In this document: positions 54,169-64,000 of the stretch, piece after piece
How positions within the stretch are numbered: position 1 is the stretch's first letter
How the letters are laid out: every line of letters begins with the position of its first letter
NCBI GenBank assembly: GCA_034770075.1
Contig: CM068385.1
Coordinates: forward strand, 74,144,272 to 74,208,271
DNA length: 64,000 bases
Reading direction: 5' to 3'
Origin: Aralia elata
Taxonomy: Eukaryota > Streptophyta > Magnoliopsida > Apiales > Araliaceae
Made by a program: the position numbers and the translations under genes
The notes under the pieces: model-generated
What the model saw: only the letters and a program-made list of their open reading frames with translations
Databases searched by the model: none
Told to the model about the DNA's origin: nothing

Positions 54169-57100
54169 ATGTCAAACTCACTATCACTGCGTAGCATACT
54201 TGATGCTAACAAACTGACTGGACCGAATTACACGAACTGGTTAAGGAATCTGAGAATTGTTCTCACTGCTGAAAAGATTTCTTATGTCCTAAATTCGTCG
54301 GTCCCTGCAAGTGTTGCAGAAACAGCCTCTGAGGAAGAGATTGCTACTTTCAGAAAGTGGCAAGATGATGCAATCTTAGCTCAATGCATCATGCTCGCAT
54401 CCATGAGTAACGAGCTTCAGCGTCAGCATGAAACTATGGATGCTCCTACTATATTGTTGCACCTCAAAGAGTTGTATGGTGAGCAAAGTAGGACTACTAG
54501 ATATTAGATATCTAAGGAGCCCTTCCGATCTCGTATGACCGAGGGCACTGCTGTTGAGACTCATGTCCTTAAAATGATCAATCTGATTGAACAACTAGGA
54601 CAGCTAGGGTTCGTGATGGATGGGGAGTTAAGTCAAGATTTGATCTTGGAGTCACTCCCGGACACCTTCTCACAATTTGTTGTGAATTTTCACATGAATA
54701 AGTTGGACGTCAGCTTGCCTGAGTTACTTAACATGTTGAAAACTGCTGAAGGTCACTTCTCATCCAACAAGAACCAAGTCTTACTAGTGGATGATTCTTC
54801 CAAGAAAAGGAAGAGGCCCAAGGTATCTTCTGAAAAGAAGAAAAACAAGAAGGCTAAGGGCAAGGCGAAGAGAAAGGATAAAAAGAAACCTGATCCAGAT
54901 AGCAAAGGAATTTGCTACCATTGTAATAAGCCGGGACATTGGAAGAGGAACTGCAAGGAGTATCTTGCGGACCAAAAGAAGCTTGGAGAAGCTTCGACTT
55001 CCGATCTAGGTTTCTTCATGATTGAAATTAATTTTTCTGAAAGTCAAAATTCTACTTGGGTATTGGATACCGGTTGTAGTTCTCACATATGTAATAATAT
55101 GCAGGGACTAAGCAGAAGTAGAAAGCTGAACAAGGATGAAGTCGTCCTACGAGTGAGAAATGGAGCAAAGGTTGCTGCATTAGCTGTAGGGACTTATTGT
55201 TTAGCACTGCCTTCGGGAAAGTTCATTAGTTTAAATAATTGTTATTATGTTCCGACACTCATTAGAAACATTATTTCAATTTCTGTATTGGATATTGATG
55301 GTTTTGATATTATAATAAAGAACAACAGTTGTTCTATTTATAATAAAAATGTTTTATATGGTGTTGGGAACTTGCTGAATGGACTTTACATACTTGACTT
55401 GCATGAAAATATACTTCAAATTGAACAAACTAAGAAAAGAAAAAGAGATGATGTTAATTATACCTTTATGTGGCACTGTAGACTCGGTCATATCAATGAA
55501 ACAAGATTATCCAAGTTGCATAAAGATGGGCTTTTAGAGCTATCTGATTACGAATCATATCCAACTTGTGAATCTTGTCTCATGGGTAAAATGACTAAAT
55601 CTCCTTTTACTGGAAAAGGAGAAAGAGTTACAGAGTTGTTAGCGTTGGTACACACAGACGTATGTGGACCTATGACAACGAATGCACGAGGAGGGTATTC
55701 TTATTTTATTACTTTCACTGATGATCATTCTAGATTTGGATATGTGTATTTAATGAAATACAAATCTGAATCGTTTGAAAGGTTCAAAGAATTCAGAAGT
55801 GAAGTAGAGAAGCAAACTGGTAAGAGTATTAAGATTCTTCGATCGGATCGAGGAGGGGAATACTTAACCAATGAGTTTCTCAATTGTCTCAAAAAAAATG
55901 GTATAATCTCACAATGGACTCCACCTGGAACGCCACAGTTGAATGGTGTATCTGAAAGGAGAAAACGAACTTTGTTGGACATGGTTCGTTCCATGATGAG
56001 TTTTACCGACCTTCCAGTATCCTTCTGGGGTTATACCCTAGAATCGGCTGCATACCTACTTAACAAGGTACCTACCAAATCCGTCCTAAAGACTCCATAT
56101 GAGATATGGACAGGGAGGAAACCAAATCTTAAGCATGTTAAGACTTGGGGTTGTCCAGCTTATGTCAAAAGGTTTGAGCATGATAAGCTGAAGACTAGAT
56201 CCGACAAATGTAGATTCGTGGGATACCCTAAAGAAATATCAGGGTATTATTTCTATCATCCTACTGATCAAAAGGTGTTTGTAGCGAAACACACTGCCTT
56301 CTTGGAAAAGGAGTTTATCCTCGAAGGGGTCAGTGGGAGTAAGATATATCTTGAAGAAGTTCAAGAACCACAAAATACTACGGATCAAAATCAGGTACCT
56401 GACCAAGTAGAAGAACCTACTGTACCACTACCTATTCGTAAATCTGGAAGAGTACCGAAGATACCTGATAGGTATGGATTCATCATAGAGGATGATGATG
56501 AGGTACGCATCATAGATGATGATGATCCATTGACTTACGAAGAGGCTATGAGTAGTGAAGACTCAGAGAAATGGCTAGAAGCCATGAAATCCGAGATGGA
56601 CTCCATGTATGAAAACCAAGTATGGACTTTGGTTTCTCCACCTGAGGGCATTAAGCCTATTGGGTGTAAATGGGTCTTTAAGAGAAAGACTGGAGCGGAC
56701 GGCAAGGTAGAGACCTATAAGGCCCGACTGGTTGCAAAAGGTTTTAAACAAAGACAATGAGTTGACAATGATGAAACCTTCTCACCTGTAGCTATGCTCA
56801 AGTCCATTCGGATTTTGCTTGCAATTGCAGCTTATTATGACTACGAGATCTGGCAAATGGACGTGAAAACGGCCTTCCTCAATGGAGAGCTTAAGGAGAA
56901 TGTATATATGATACAGCCAGAGGGTTTTGTTTCAACGGTTGGAACAAACCAAGTCTGTAAGCTACAACGATCCATTTATGGATTGAAGCAAGCTTCTCGA
57001 AGATGGAACATCCGTTTTGATGAGATAATCAAAAGGTTTGATTTTATCAAAAATGAGGATGAACCTTGTGTGTACAAGAAGGTTAGTGGGAGCGCTGTTT

Positions 57101-58101
57101 CATTCCTTGTATTATATGTTGATGATATATTACTGATAGGGAATGATGTTCCTATGCTACAATCGATCAAAATATGGTTATCTAAACACTTCTCCATGAA
57201 GGACTTGGGTGAGGCATCCTATATTTTGGGGATAAAGATCTATAGAGATAGATCTAAAAAGATGCTGGGCTTGACCCAAGGAAAGTACATTGACTCGATG
57301 CTAAAGAAGTTTAGCATGGAAGATTCCAAGAGAGGTCTCATGCCAATGAGCCATGGAATACATCTCTCCAAGAAACAGGCCCCAAAGACACCTGAGTAGA
57401 GAGACCGTATGAATAAGATTCCTTATGCTTCCGCAATAGGATCTATCATGTACGGTATGATATGTACTAGACCAGATGTCGCTCATGCACTTAGTGTAAC
57501 AAGCAGATATCAGTCGAATCCAGGAGAAGAGCACTGGAAGGCAGTGAAAAACATCCTAAAGTACTTGAGAAGAACTAAGGATGTATTTCTTGTCTACGGT
57601 GGGTCTGAATTGAAACTAGAGGGCTATACAGACTCAAGTTTTCAAACGGACCAAGATGATAGTAAATCCGTTTCAGGGTACGTGTTTACCTTAAATGGTG
57701 GTGCAGTGAGTTGGAAAAGTTCCAAGCAGCAAACAGTTGTTGATTCAGTGACAGAGGCAGAGTACATAGCTGCAAGTGAAGCTGCAAAGGAAGCTGTTTG
57801 GATGAAGAAGTTCATAACTGAACTTGGAGTGGTTCCTAGCATTAGAGGAGCCGTACCTTTATTCTGTGACAACAACGAAGCTGTTGCGCAGGCTAAGGAA
57901 CCCAGGTCTCATCAGAAATCCAAACACGTGTTGCGGCGGTTTCATTTGATTAGAGAGATCATTGAAAGAGGAGATGTCACCCTGGAACGTGTGGACTCTC
58001 AAGACAACATTGCAGATCCATTTACTAAAGCTTTAACACAACAGCAGTTTGATCGTCACTTAGAGAAGATGGGTATTAGATACCAAGGCGATTGGCTTTA
58101 G
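54169..58101 (+). pseudogene. Copia C gag-pol, 1310-codon frame with three nonsense codons
   Basis: From ATG 54169 (MSNSLSLRSILDANKLTGPN) to the stop at 58101 there is one reading frame without frameshift, broken by TAG 54505-54507, TGA 56758-56760 and TAG 57397-57399. Order: gag; zinc knuckle CX2CX4HX4C at 54913-54954; protease DTG at 55066-55074; integrase HHCC finger at about 55474-55578. Integrase Asp is at 55657, Asp at 55846 and Glu at 55954 (DX35E). RT has YVDD at 57115-57126. RNase H has an Asp at 57631 and TEAEY near 57751. This is the Ty1/copia order with integrase before RT. The ATG is chosen because the upstream in-frame residues lack counterparts in A and B. All catalytic residues I can see are kept. 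Confidence 0.88.
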
Positions 58102-58104
58102 TGC

Positions 58105-59935
58105 AAGTGGGAGATTGAAAGTAGTATGCACACAAGCCAATCATATTTGATATGATGTAGCATATACTTTGTAATCTTATTCATTTATTAATAAAAGAAT
58201 TGAGTTTCTTAAAAGGCATTTTATATTATCTACATAGTGTTGTTATATTAAATGTGATAAACCCATAGTTTTGAGCAATGCTTTTAGAATCATGATGGTG
58301 ATTATGCTAATGAGATCTAAATTCTAGATAGCTCACAAACTAAAATCGTTCCTAATCGTTGGATTACTAAAAAGGGGATTAGTGAATCCAGATAGATTAG
58401 TACATACGTTGCTTGCTCTTAAGAAGAGGATGATTGATCTCATAATCATTTGTGTGGAGACACTAAAGCAAGTATGTAGGTGCTTATTGGAGAATAAGTT
58501 CACTGAACGTGGCTCGCTAAGGAATACCTAATGGAGTTTTACTCGCCTGTCAATAGGAATTCCTCTAGTGATAGTAGTACAAGTAATCCTTGGAGTTGAG
58601 ATCATCATAGTATCTTGTGTATGATGAGTTATACTTTGACATGTCCCTTAAGACCTTTAGGGTATAACAAAGGGTATGATTTGGTATAATAAGTTGTACA
58701 TGGAGATAGGTGAATGATCAACAAAGAATCTACCACGTCTAGTAAAAGATGTGAATGTCCTATGTGATTCGATAAATGACAACTCAGTAGTCCTTGGCCA
58801 AGGCAGAATGAAATTAGAAAAGAGTTTCTAATTTGCATTATTTAGAGTTGTGCATTTGAGAATCGAAATACATATAATTAAATAAAATAAGACTTGACAG
58901 TAATTCCATGTCTTATATTTAATTGGGACATTGTATGGTACAAGGATTGAATTGTACGGTAATTATGCACTGAAAGGTTCTTTTATGATTAATGTTGAAA
59001 TCTATATTATCTGAAAAGTCGTTGATCGCTAAGGGGGCTTACCCTTATTGTAGAATAAATATTATTTATTTAAATGAATTAAATAGTTTAATTTATTTAT
59101 TTAAATAAGATTAGAATTGTTCTAATTGATTTATTCACAACCGGTTTAATATGGAGAACCTAAAGGGTCACACCGCAAAAGGAAAATATTTATTTAAGAA
59201 GTAAATGGCATAATTGTAATAATAAGTTAAGTGTATTTAATTTAGTCTATGGAGATAGAATAAATTAAATAGCTTAATATTTATTATTTAATATTTTAGA
59301 AATATTAAATATAAATTAATAAGAGGAGTCTTATTATTATTATTACTATTACTATTATTTAATTCCTAATAGGGATTGGGAATTAATTAATAGAAGTACT
59401 CTCACATGAATTCCTAATTGGATTAGGAGTTTAATTTAATTAAAGGAGTTTAATTAGAATAGAAACCCTAATCCTAAATAGTTTAGGGAAGGGTTTTCCT
59501 ACATCTATAAATAAGAGAAGTCTTATCATAGATTGGGGTTACACACTCTTGCATAAGAATTGTAGAGAGTACTTACAATTTCTATAGAGTTAGAAACTAG
59601 GGTTTTGCCAATACCCATCTTCTTGAACAAGTATTATTCCTTGGTGGATCACCTCTAGAGGCCAAACACTTGGGTGGCTAACGTTGATCAAAGGAAGGAA
59701 TTTAATCGGTGGAATTCAAGAAGAACGCGAAGGAATTGGAGGTGAACTTGTACCTGAGGAAGCTAGAATTCTACAAGGGTATAATTCTTATTCTCCATCT
59801 CTTTCGTTTAATTAATAATTGTGCATAAAGAAAGATCATGGTGATGGTTTGTATAAAATTTTAAAATCTGATTTTATCGCGCTTCCGCTTTATTTATGTA
59901 ATTGGATTGCATGTTCGCGTTATACAAACCTAACA
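58105..59935 (+). repeat. Polypurine tract and 3' LTR of copia C
   Basis: AAGTGGGAGAT (58105-58115) abuts the LTR starting at 58116. At 1820 bp it equals the 5' LTR in length, with few visible substitutions. TATA box at 59506-59513. Confidence 0.88.
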
Positions 59936-59985
59936 ATTGGATCGATTTTCTGGGCAACGAAAAAAATTTCGAAGTCTGCTATGTG

Positions 59986-60103
59986 GCGCGGCCGCGCTGC
60001 TTCTAGTTCATTCTGGAGCGCGGTCGCACCCGAACCCAGAAATCGTTTCTGGGGGTGCAGCGCGGCCGCGCCGCTCCTAGTTCATTTTCGAGCGCGGCCG
60101 CGC
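59986..60103 (+). repeat. GC cassette of GCGCGGCCGCGC palindromes in copia B
   Basis: Four modules: 59986-59997, 60018-60029 (two changes), 60060-60071 and 60092-60103. Three are perfect 12-bp palindromes. Spacers are shared with the decayed cassette of copia A. Confidence 0.85.
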
Positions 60104-61190
60104 CGGTTTGCAGAATTTGAAACTTTTTTATTTTGATTTTATTTATTTTCAATTAAGATAAAAGGTTTATTTTGAATTAGAATATAATTAAAATTAAAAG
60201 TTTTATTTGAACTTGGAATTGGATTCTATGTTAACTAGAATAAAGGAGTATATTCACATTTGGAATAGGATTCCATGTTTCCTAGAATAAAGGAGTTTAT
60301 TCACATATGAAATAGGATTCCATGTTTCCTTAAAAATAAAGATGTTTATTTTGATAAGGAATATGATTCAACATATTTTATTTTCTAACAATTTTAAGTT
60401 AAAATAAAAGAGTTTGTTTTGAACTTGAAATTGGATTCCATGTTAATTGAAATAAAAGAGTTTATTTTGATTTGGAATTTGATTAAAAATAAAGAAGTTT
60501 ATTTTTATTCAAAATTGGATAAAATAAAATAAATAAGTTTATTATGATTTAAATTTCGATTAAAATAAAGGAGTTTATTTTTGTTTCAAAATTGGATTTC
60601 TAGTAAACTTTTAATTGCCCATTAAATGATATCAATGCATATATAGAATGGTTTTATTATTCATGAGATGAATGTTATTTATTGATACATATGGAGATAT
60701 ATATGATAATAAATAGGGATTAATTATGGACTACTGACCAATGTGTGATTGGATTTATTTTAGTGGATGCTCGAATGAATGAGTTTTATAAATGGGGTCT
60801 GCGTACCTCGTCTTCTCTAGTTTTTCTTGATGTAAATTCTATCTTCCTTCTATGTACCTCCCCTTGCTGCTGATCAAGGTTTTTATTTATTGTAAATAAT
60901 TTATGTAATAGGTTTAGTTAAAATTACTTGAAGAATTGGAGACAAAGGAGCAAGGAACACTTGAAGACCCGTTTGTAATGGAGCCCGGGTTTAAATGTAA
61001 TAGTTATATTTAAATTTTGTTCTTGCACCCTAGGTTTGACCTTTTGGTTCACTTGGTGGCTCTAGTGAACCAAACTAGAATAAAAGTCTATAATCAATTT
61101 GGGTAGAATATAGTATTCTATATGAGCATACTTACTATGTATATATTATATATTATACAACATGTTTCGCATGTTAAATAATATGACGCG

Positions 61191-61195
<5 letters not shown>

Positions 61196-61230
<35 letters not shown>
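61196..61230. repeat. TA microsatellite
   Basis: About 17 TA units in the copia B leader; only six to seven at the same site in A and C. Confidence 0.9.
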
Positions 61231-61233
<3 letters not shown>

Positions 61234-61359
61234 CATGCGCGCTAAACAAGATGAGACAAATAATAACAAATCCCTCAAAGAAATTATATTAAGTCCTAAG
61301 CGTTCAAAGATATTTGGAATATCGAACGTCGCCTTCTAGCATGGTAAATCGATAGAGTA

Positions 61360-61678
61360 TTAAACATTTAATATGAGTTTGTTGTGTCACACAAGGCAAG
61401 TATTAAATATTTAAGATGTTACCTTATCACATTTGATGCTTATAAATAGACTGAATGATGTTGTTTTGTTGTGTCACACAAGGACAATGTTTTTCTTTCG
61501 AATATATGGAAGTGCTAGGTTGGACTTAACTTGGATAATTTTGATTCGGATATGTCACACTTGATCAAAATAATCTAAGAGGCAAAATACAAGGAGTTAC
61601 ATAGTGGTGTAATTGACAATAGTTGTCTACCTAGCTATTTATTTATATATAGTTTGTTGTGTCACACAAGGCTATATA
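61360..61678 (+). other. Four-hairpin array in copia B leader (loop TCA)
   Basis: Apical motifs TTGTG-TCA-CACAA are at 61382, 61469 and 61657, with a variant at 61550 (TATG-TCA-CACTTG). Spacings are 87, 81 and 107 bp. Outer stems: TTGT/ACAA in hairpin 2, a 16-bp stem around hairpin 3 (CTTGGATAATTTTGAT with ATCAAAATAATCTAAG), and TATATAG/CTATATA in hairpin 4. All four loops are TCA. Confidence 0.75.
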
Positions 61679-61858
61679 CATTTGAAATGGGATCCTTATT
61701 CTCGCTAGCAAATCTTTAATTAGATTTGCCGAACTATATAATGAGGGTAATATAGTTTGATGAAAAATGAGAGATACCAATTTAAAATAAAGACCTAATT
61801 TATTTTGGTAATTAATGTATGCTAAAATATTGTCTATTTCATTTACAGAATTTTACAA

Positions 61859-64000
61859 ATGTCTAATTTACTTTCACTGCGGAGCATATTAGATGCTAAT
61901 TAACTGGACCAAATAACACGGACTAGTTAAGGAATTTGAGAATAGTTCTCAAGGCTGAAAAGCTATCTTATGTCCTTAATATGTCTATCCCTGTAATGGT
62001 TGCAGATAATGCCTCTGAGGAAGAGATTGCTATTTTTAGAAAGTAGTAACATGATGCACAGTTGGCTCAATGCATCATGCTCGCATCCATGAGTAACGAG
62101 CTTCAGCGTCAGCATGAAACTATGGATGCTCCTATTATACTCATGCACCTTCAAGCAGTTGAAGGGTGAGGGAAAGTAGGACTATTAGATATCAGATATC
62201 TAAGGAGCTTTTCCGATCTAGAATGACCAATGGCACTACAGTACAGACATATGTCCTAAAATGATCAATCTGATTGAACAATTGGGACAACTGGGTTTTA
62301 ATGGATGGAGAGTTGATTCAAGATTTGATCTTGCAATCACTTCCGGACTCTTTCTCACAAATTGTTGTAAATTTCCACATGAACAAGCTATATGTCAGCC
62401 TGCCTGAGTTGCTTAAACATGTTGAAAACTGTAAAGAGTCACTTTCCAACCAAAAAAAACCAAGTCTTACTGGTAGATAATTCTTCCAGGAAGTGGAAGA
62501 GGGCCAAAGGATCTTCTTAAAAGAAGAACAATTCAAAGAAGGTAAATGAAAAGGCAAAAACAAAGGACAATAAGAACAAGACTGATGCAGATAACAAAGG
62601 AGTTTGCTTCCACTGCAATAAGACTAGATACTAGAAAGGAAACTGTAAGGAGAATCTTACAGAGGCTAACCAGAAGAAGCTTAGTGAAGCTTCGGTTACA
62701 AATACAGGTTTGTTCATGATTAAAAAATAAATCTTTCTGTAAGTCAAGGTTCTACTTGGGTAGTAGATACCAGCTGTAGTTCTCACGTATGCAATCTAAT
62801 GCAGAGACTAAGCAGAAGTAGAAAGCTAAACAAAGAGTAAGTAATCTTATGTGTAGGAATGGAGCAAAGATTGTTGCATTAACCATAGGAACTTATAGTT
62901 TAGCATTGCCTACGGGCAAGTCTATTAAGTTAATAAGTTGTTATTATGTTCCAGTTCTCATTAGAAATATTAGAACTTTCGTTGTTGGACAAGGAAGGTT
63001 CTGGTATTATATTTAAGAACAATTGTTGTTCTATTTATAATGATAATATTTTGTTTGAAACTGGAAGATTACTTGATAGACTTTGTATACTTGACTTACA
63101 TGAAAAACATTTTGCAAATTGAATAAACTAATAAAAGAAACGGAGATGGTCATTCAAAGAGTTGAATGTGTGTATTTGATAAAATACAAGTCTGAATCAT
63201 TTGAAATGTTCAAAGAATTCAGAAGTGAAACAAATTGACAAAGTATTAAGATTCTTTGATCAGATCGAGGAAGGAATACTTGTGCAATAAGTTTCTAGAT
63301 CATCTCAAAATGGTATTTTCTCATAATGGACACCTCCTGATACACAATAATTGATTGGTGTATCTAAAAAGGGAGAAATTGTACCTTGTTAGACATGGTG
63401 CAGTCCATAATGATTTTTACCGACATTCTAGTATCCATCTGGGGTTATGCCCTAGAAACGGCTGCATATCTACAAAAATAAGGTAACCTCAAAAATTCGA
63501 GCCCAAGACTCCATAAAGGTTATGGATAGGGAGGATTCCTACTCTTAAGTATGTTAAGATAAGGGGTTGTCCAGCTTATGTGAAAAGGTTTTAAAGATAA
63601 GTTTGGGACAAAATCTGACAAGTGCAGATTTGTGGGATATCCTAAAGAAAGTTTAGGGTATTATTACTATAATCCTATATGCTACCTTCTTAGATAAAGA
63701 TGTTTATCATTGAAGGAGCTAGTGGGAGGGTAATAGATCTTGAAGGAGTTCAAGAACCACAAAGCATTTTAAGTCGAACCGAGGAACCTGTAGATAAACC
63801 TATTGTACCACAACCGAATTGTAAATCTGGAAGAGTACCGAAGATACCTAGGAGATATGGATTCATCATAGAGGATGATGATGAGGTACGCATCATAGAG
63901 GATGATGATCCAGTTATATACGATGAGGCTATGAGTAGAAGACACTCAGAGAAATGGCAGATGGCCATGAAATCCGAAATGGACTCCATGTATGAGAACC
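61859..64000 (+). pseudogene. Copia B gag-pol remnant (continues off right edge)
   Basis: It starts at ATG 61859 (MSNLLSLRSILDAN). Gag, zinc-knuckle, protease, integrase C-terminal half and the start of RT are recognisable by comparison with copia C, but stops and indels are frequent. The 273-bp integrase deletion found in copia A is present (junction GATGGT at 63144-63149). A third CAG codon is kept near 62192 where A and C have TAG. The window ends in the RT 5' region. It encodes no functional protein as seen. Confidence 0.8.

Larger units (their letters stand above)
50642..59935 (+). mobile_element. Ty1/copia element C, nearly intact
   Basis: 9294 bp with two 1820-bp LTRs (50642-52461 and 58116-59935), PBS, leader, one gag-pol frame and a polypurine tract. 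It was inserted in the leader of copia B. Flanking pentamers are ATTAT (50637-50641) and ATTGG (59936-59940), only three of five alike, so the TSD is weak or mutated. It lacks the GC cassette of A and B. It is the least damaged coding element here. Confidence 0.88.
59936..61381 (+). other. Copia B leader after the C insertion
   Basis: It resumes with ATTGGATCGATTTTCTGGGC, which in copia A follows directly on GTATGGGTATGCA, the sequence left of the C insertion. It contains the GC cassette (59986-60103), AT-rich repeats (60140-60600), a region like copia A 8346-9027, a TA microsatellite (61196-61230), and the long hairpin at 61300-61332. The 105-codon frame at 59819-60136 crosses the C/B border and the cassette and is spurious. 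Confidence 0.7.
38274..64000 (+). mobile_element. Ty1/copia element B, split twice, runs off right edge
   Basis: The 5' LTR is in two pieces (38274-39798 and 50224-50569), split by G3. The leader is split by copia C (50642-59935). Leader and gag-pol remnant continue from 59936 to the end. The left TSD half would be GTTAT (38269-38273); the right end is outside. B has the same integrase deletion and many of the same stops as A, but its GC cassette is nearly perfect. Confidence 0.8.

Noticed and set aside
54784..55009. Lysine/arginine-rich frames overlapping the copia C zinc-knuckle region
   Set aside because: Alternative-frame readings of the basic gag C-terminus, which is coding in the main frame.
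59819..60136. 105-codon ORF at the copia C/B junction
   Set aside because: It starts in the C 3' LTR and ends in the B cassette. It exists only because of the insertion.

Overview
This window reads as plant intergenic heterochromatin made wholly of LTR retrotransposons inserted into one another. I find no host gene, rRNA or tRNA gene. The evidence is tRNA-type primer-binding sites, TG...CA-bounded LTRs, target-site duplications (TSDs), Ty1/copia and Ty3/gypsy polyproteins with many nonsense codons, and AT-rich plant-type LTRs. A land plant, probably a dicot, is likely; I cannot name a species.

Layout, left to right. 1-2111 is the 5' end of a minus-strand Athila/Tat-type gypsy element (partial gag, tRNA-Asp PBS, 1.7-kb LTR). 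It sits in a gypsy LTR (L1, to 4655), which sits in a second gypsy LTR (L2, 4656-5787 and 15054-16387). L2 is split by copia element A (5788-15053). Then comes a chain in which consecutive gypsy elements share LTRs: L2, a 673-bp deleted interior, LTR2 (17061-19216), the interior of gypsy G1 (19217-25114), and LTR3 (25115-29988). LTR3 is split by a solo LTR (solo1, 26937-29842, TSD AATAT). From 29989 an older gypsy, G2, is exposed. Its RT is split by solo2 (31758-34755, TSD ATGAC), and its leader is entered at 38274 by copia element B, which runs off the right edge. B's 5' LTR is split by G3 (39799-50223, TSD TAGAA), a LARD-like gypsy element with two 3814-bp LTRs and no coding interior. B's leader is split by copia C (50642-59935), whose 1310-codon gag-pol frame has only three nonsense codons.

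G1 and G2 are gag-pol chromovirus-like elements (Tekay/Del type judged from the RT, IN and C-terminal regions) and both carry an extra acidic, coiled-coil ORF upstream of gag. Copia A and B share the same 273-bp integrase deletion, so they look like a non-autonomous lineage that could be moved by C-type relatives. A's 3' half is C-like and open.

The most unusual signals are non-coding. (1) A row of four stem-loops in the copia leaders has an apical loop sequence that is the same, or nearly so, in all four hairpins of one element but differs between elements, with compensatory changes in an outer stem. (2) GC-rich cassettes of repeated 12-16-bp palindromes occur in at least five otherwise different LTR elements; the palindrome is element-specific. 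(3) Two small gypsy hairpins, one beside the polypurine tract and one in the LTR, show base-pair covariation. All boundaries and pairings were read by eye; no alignment, folding or database search was run.
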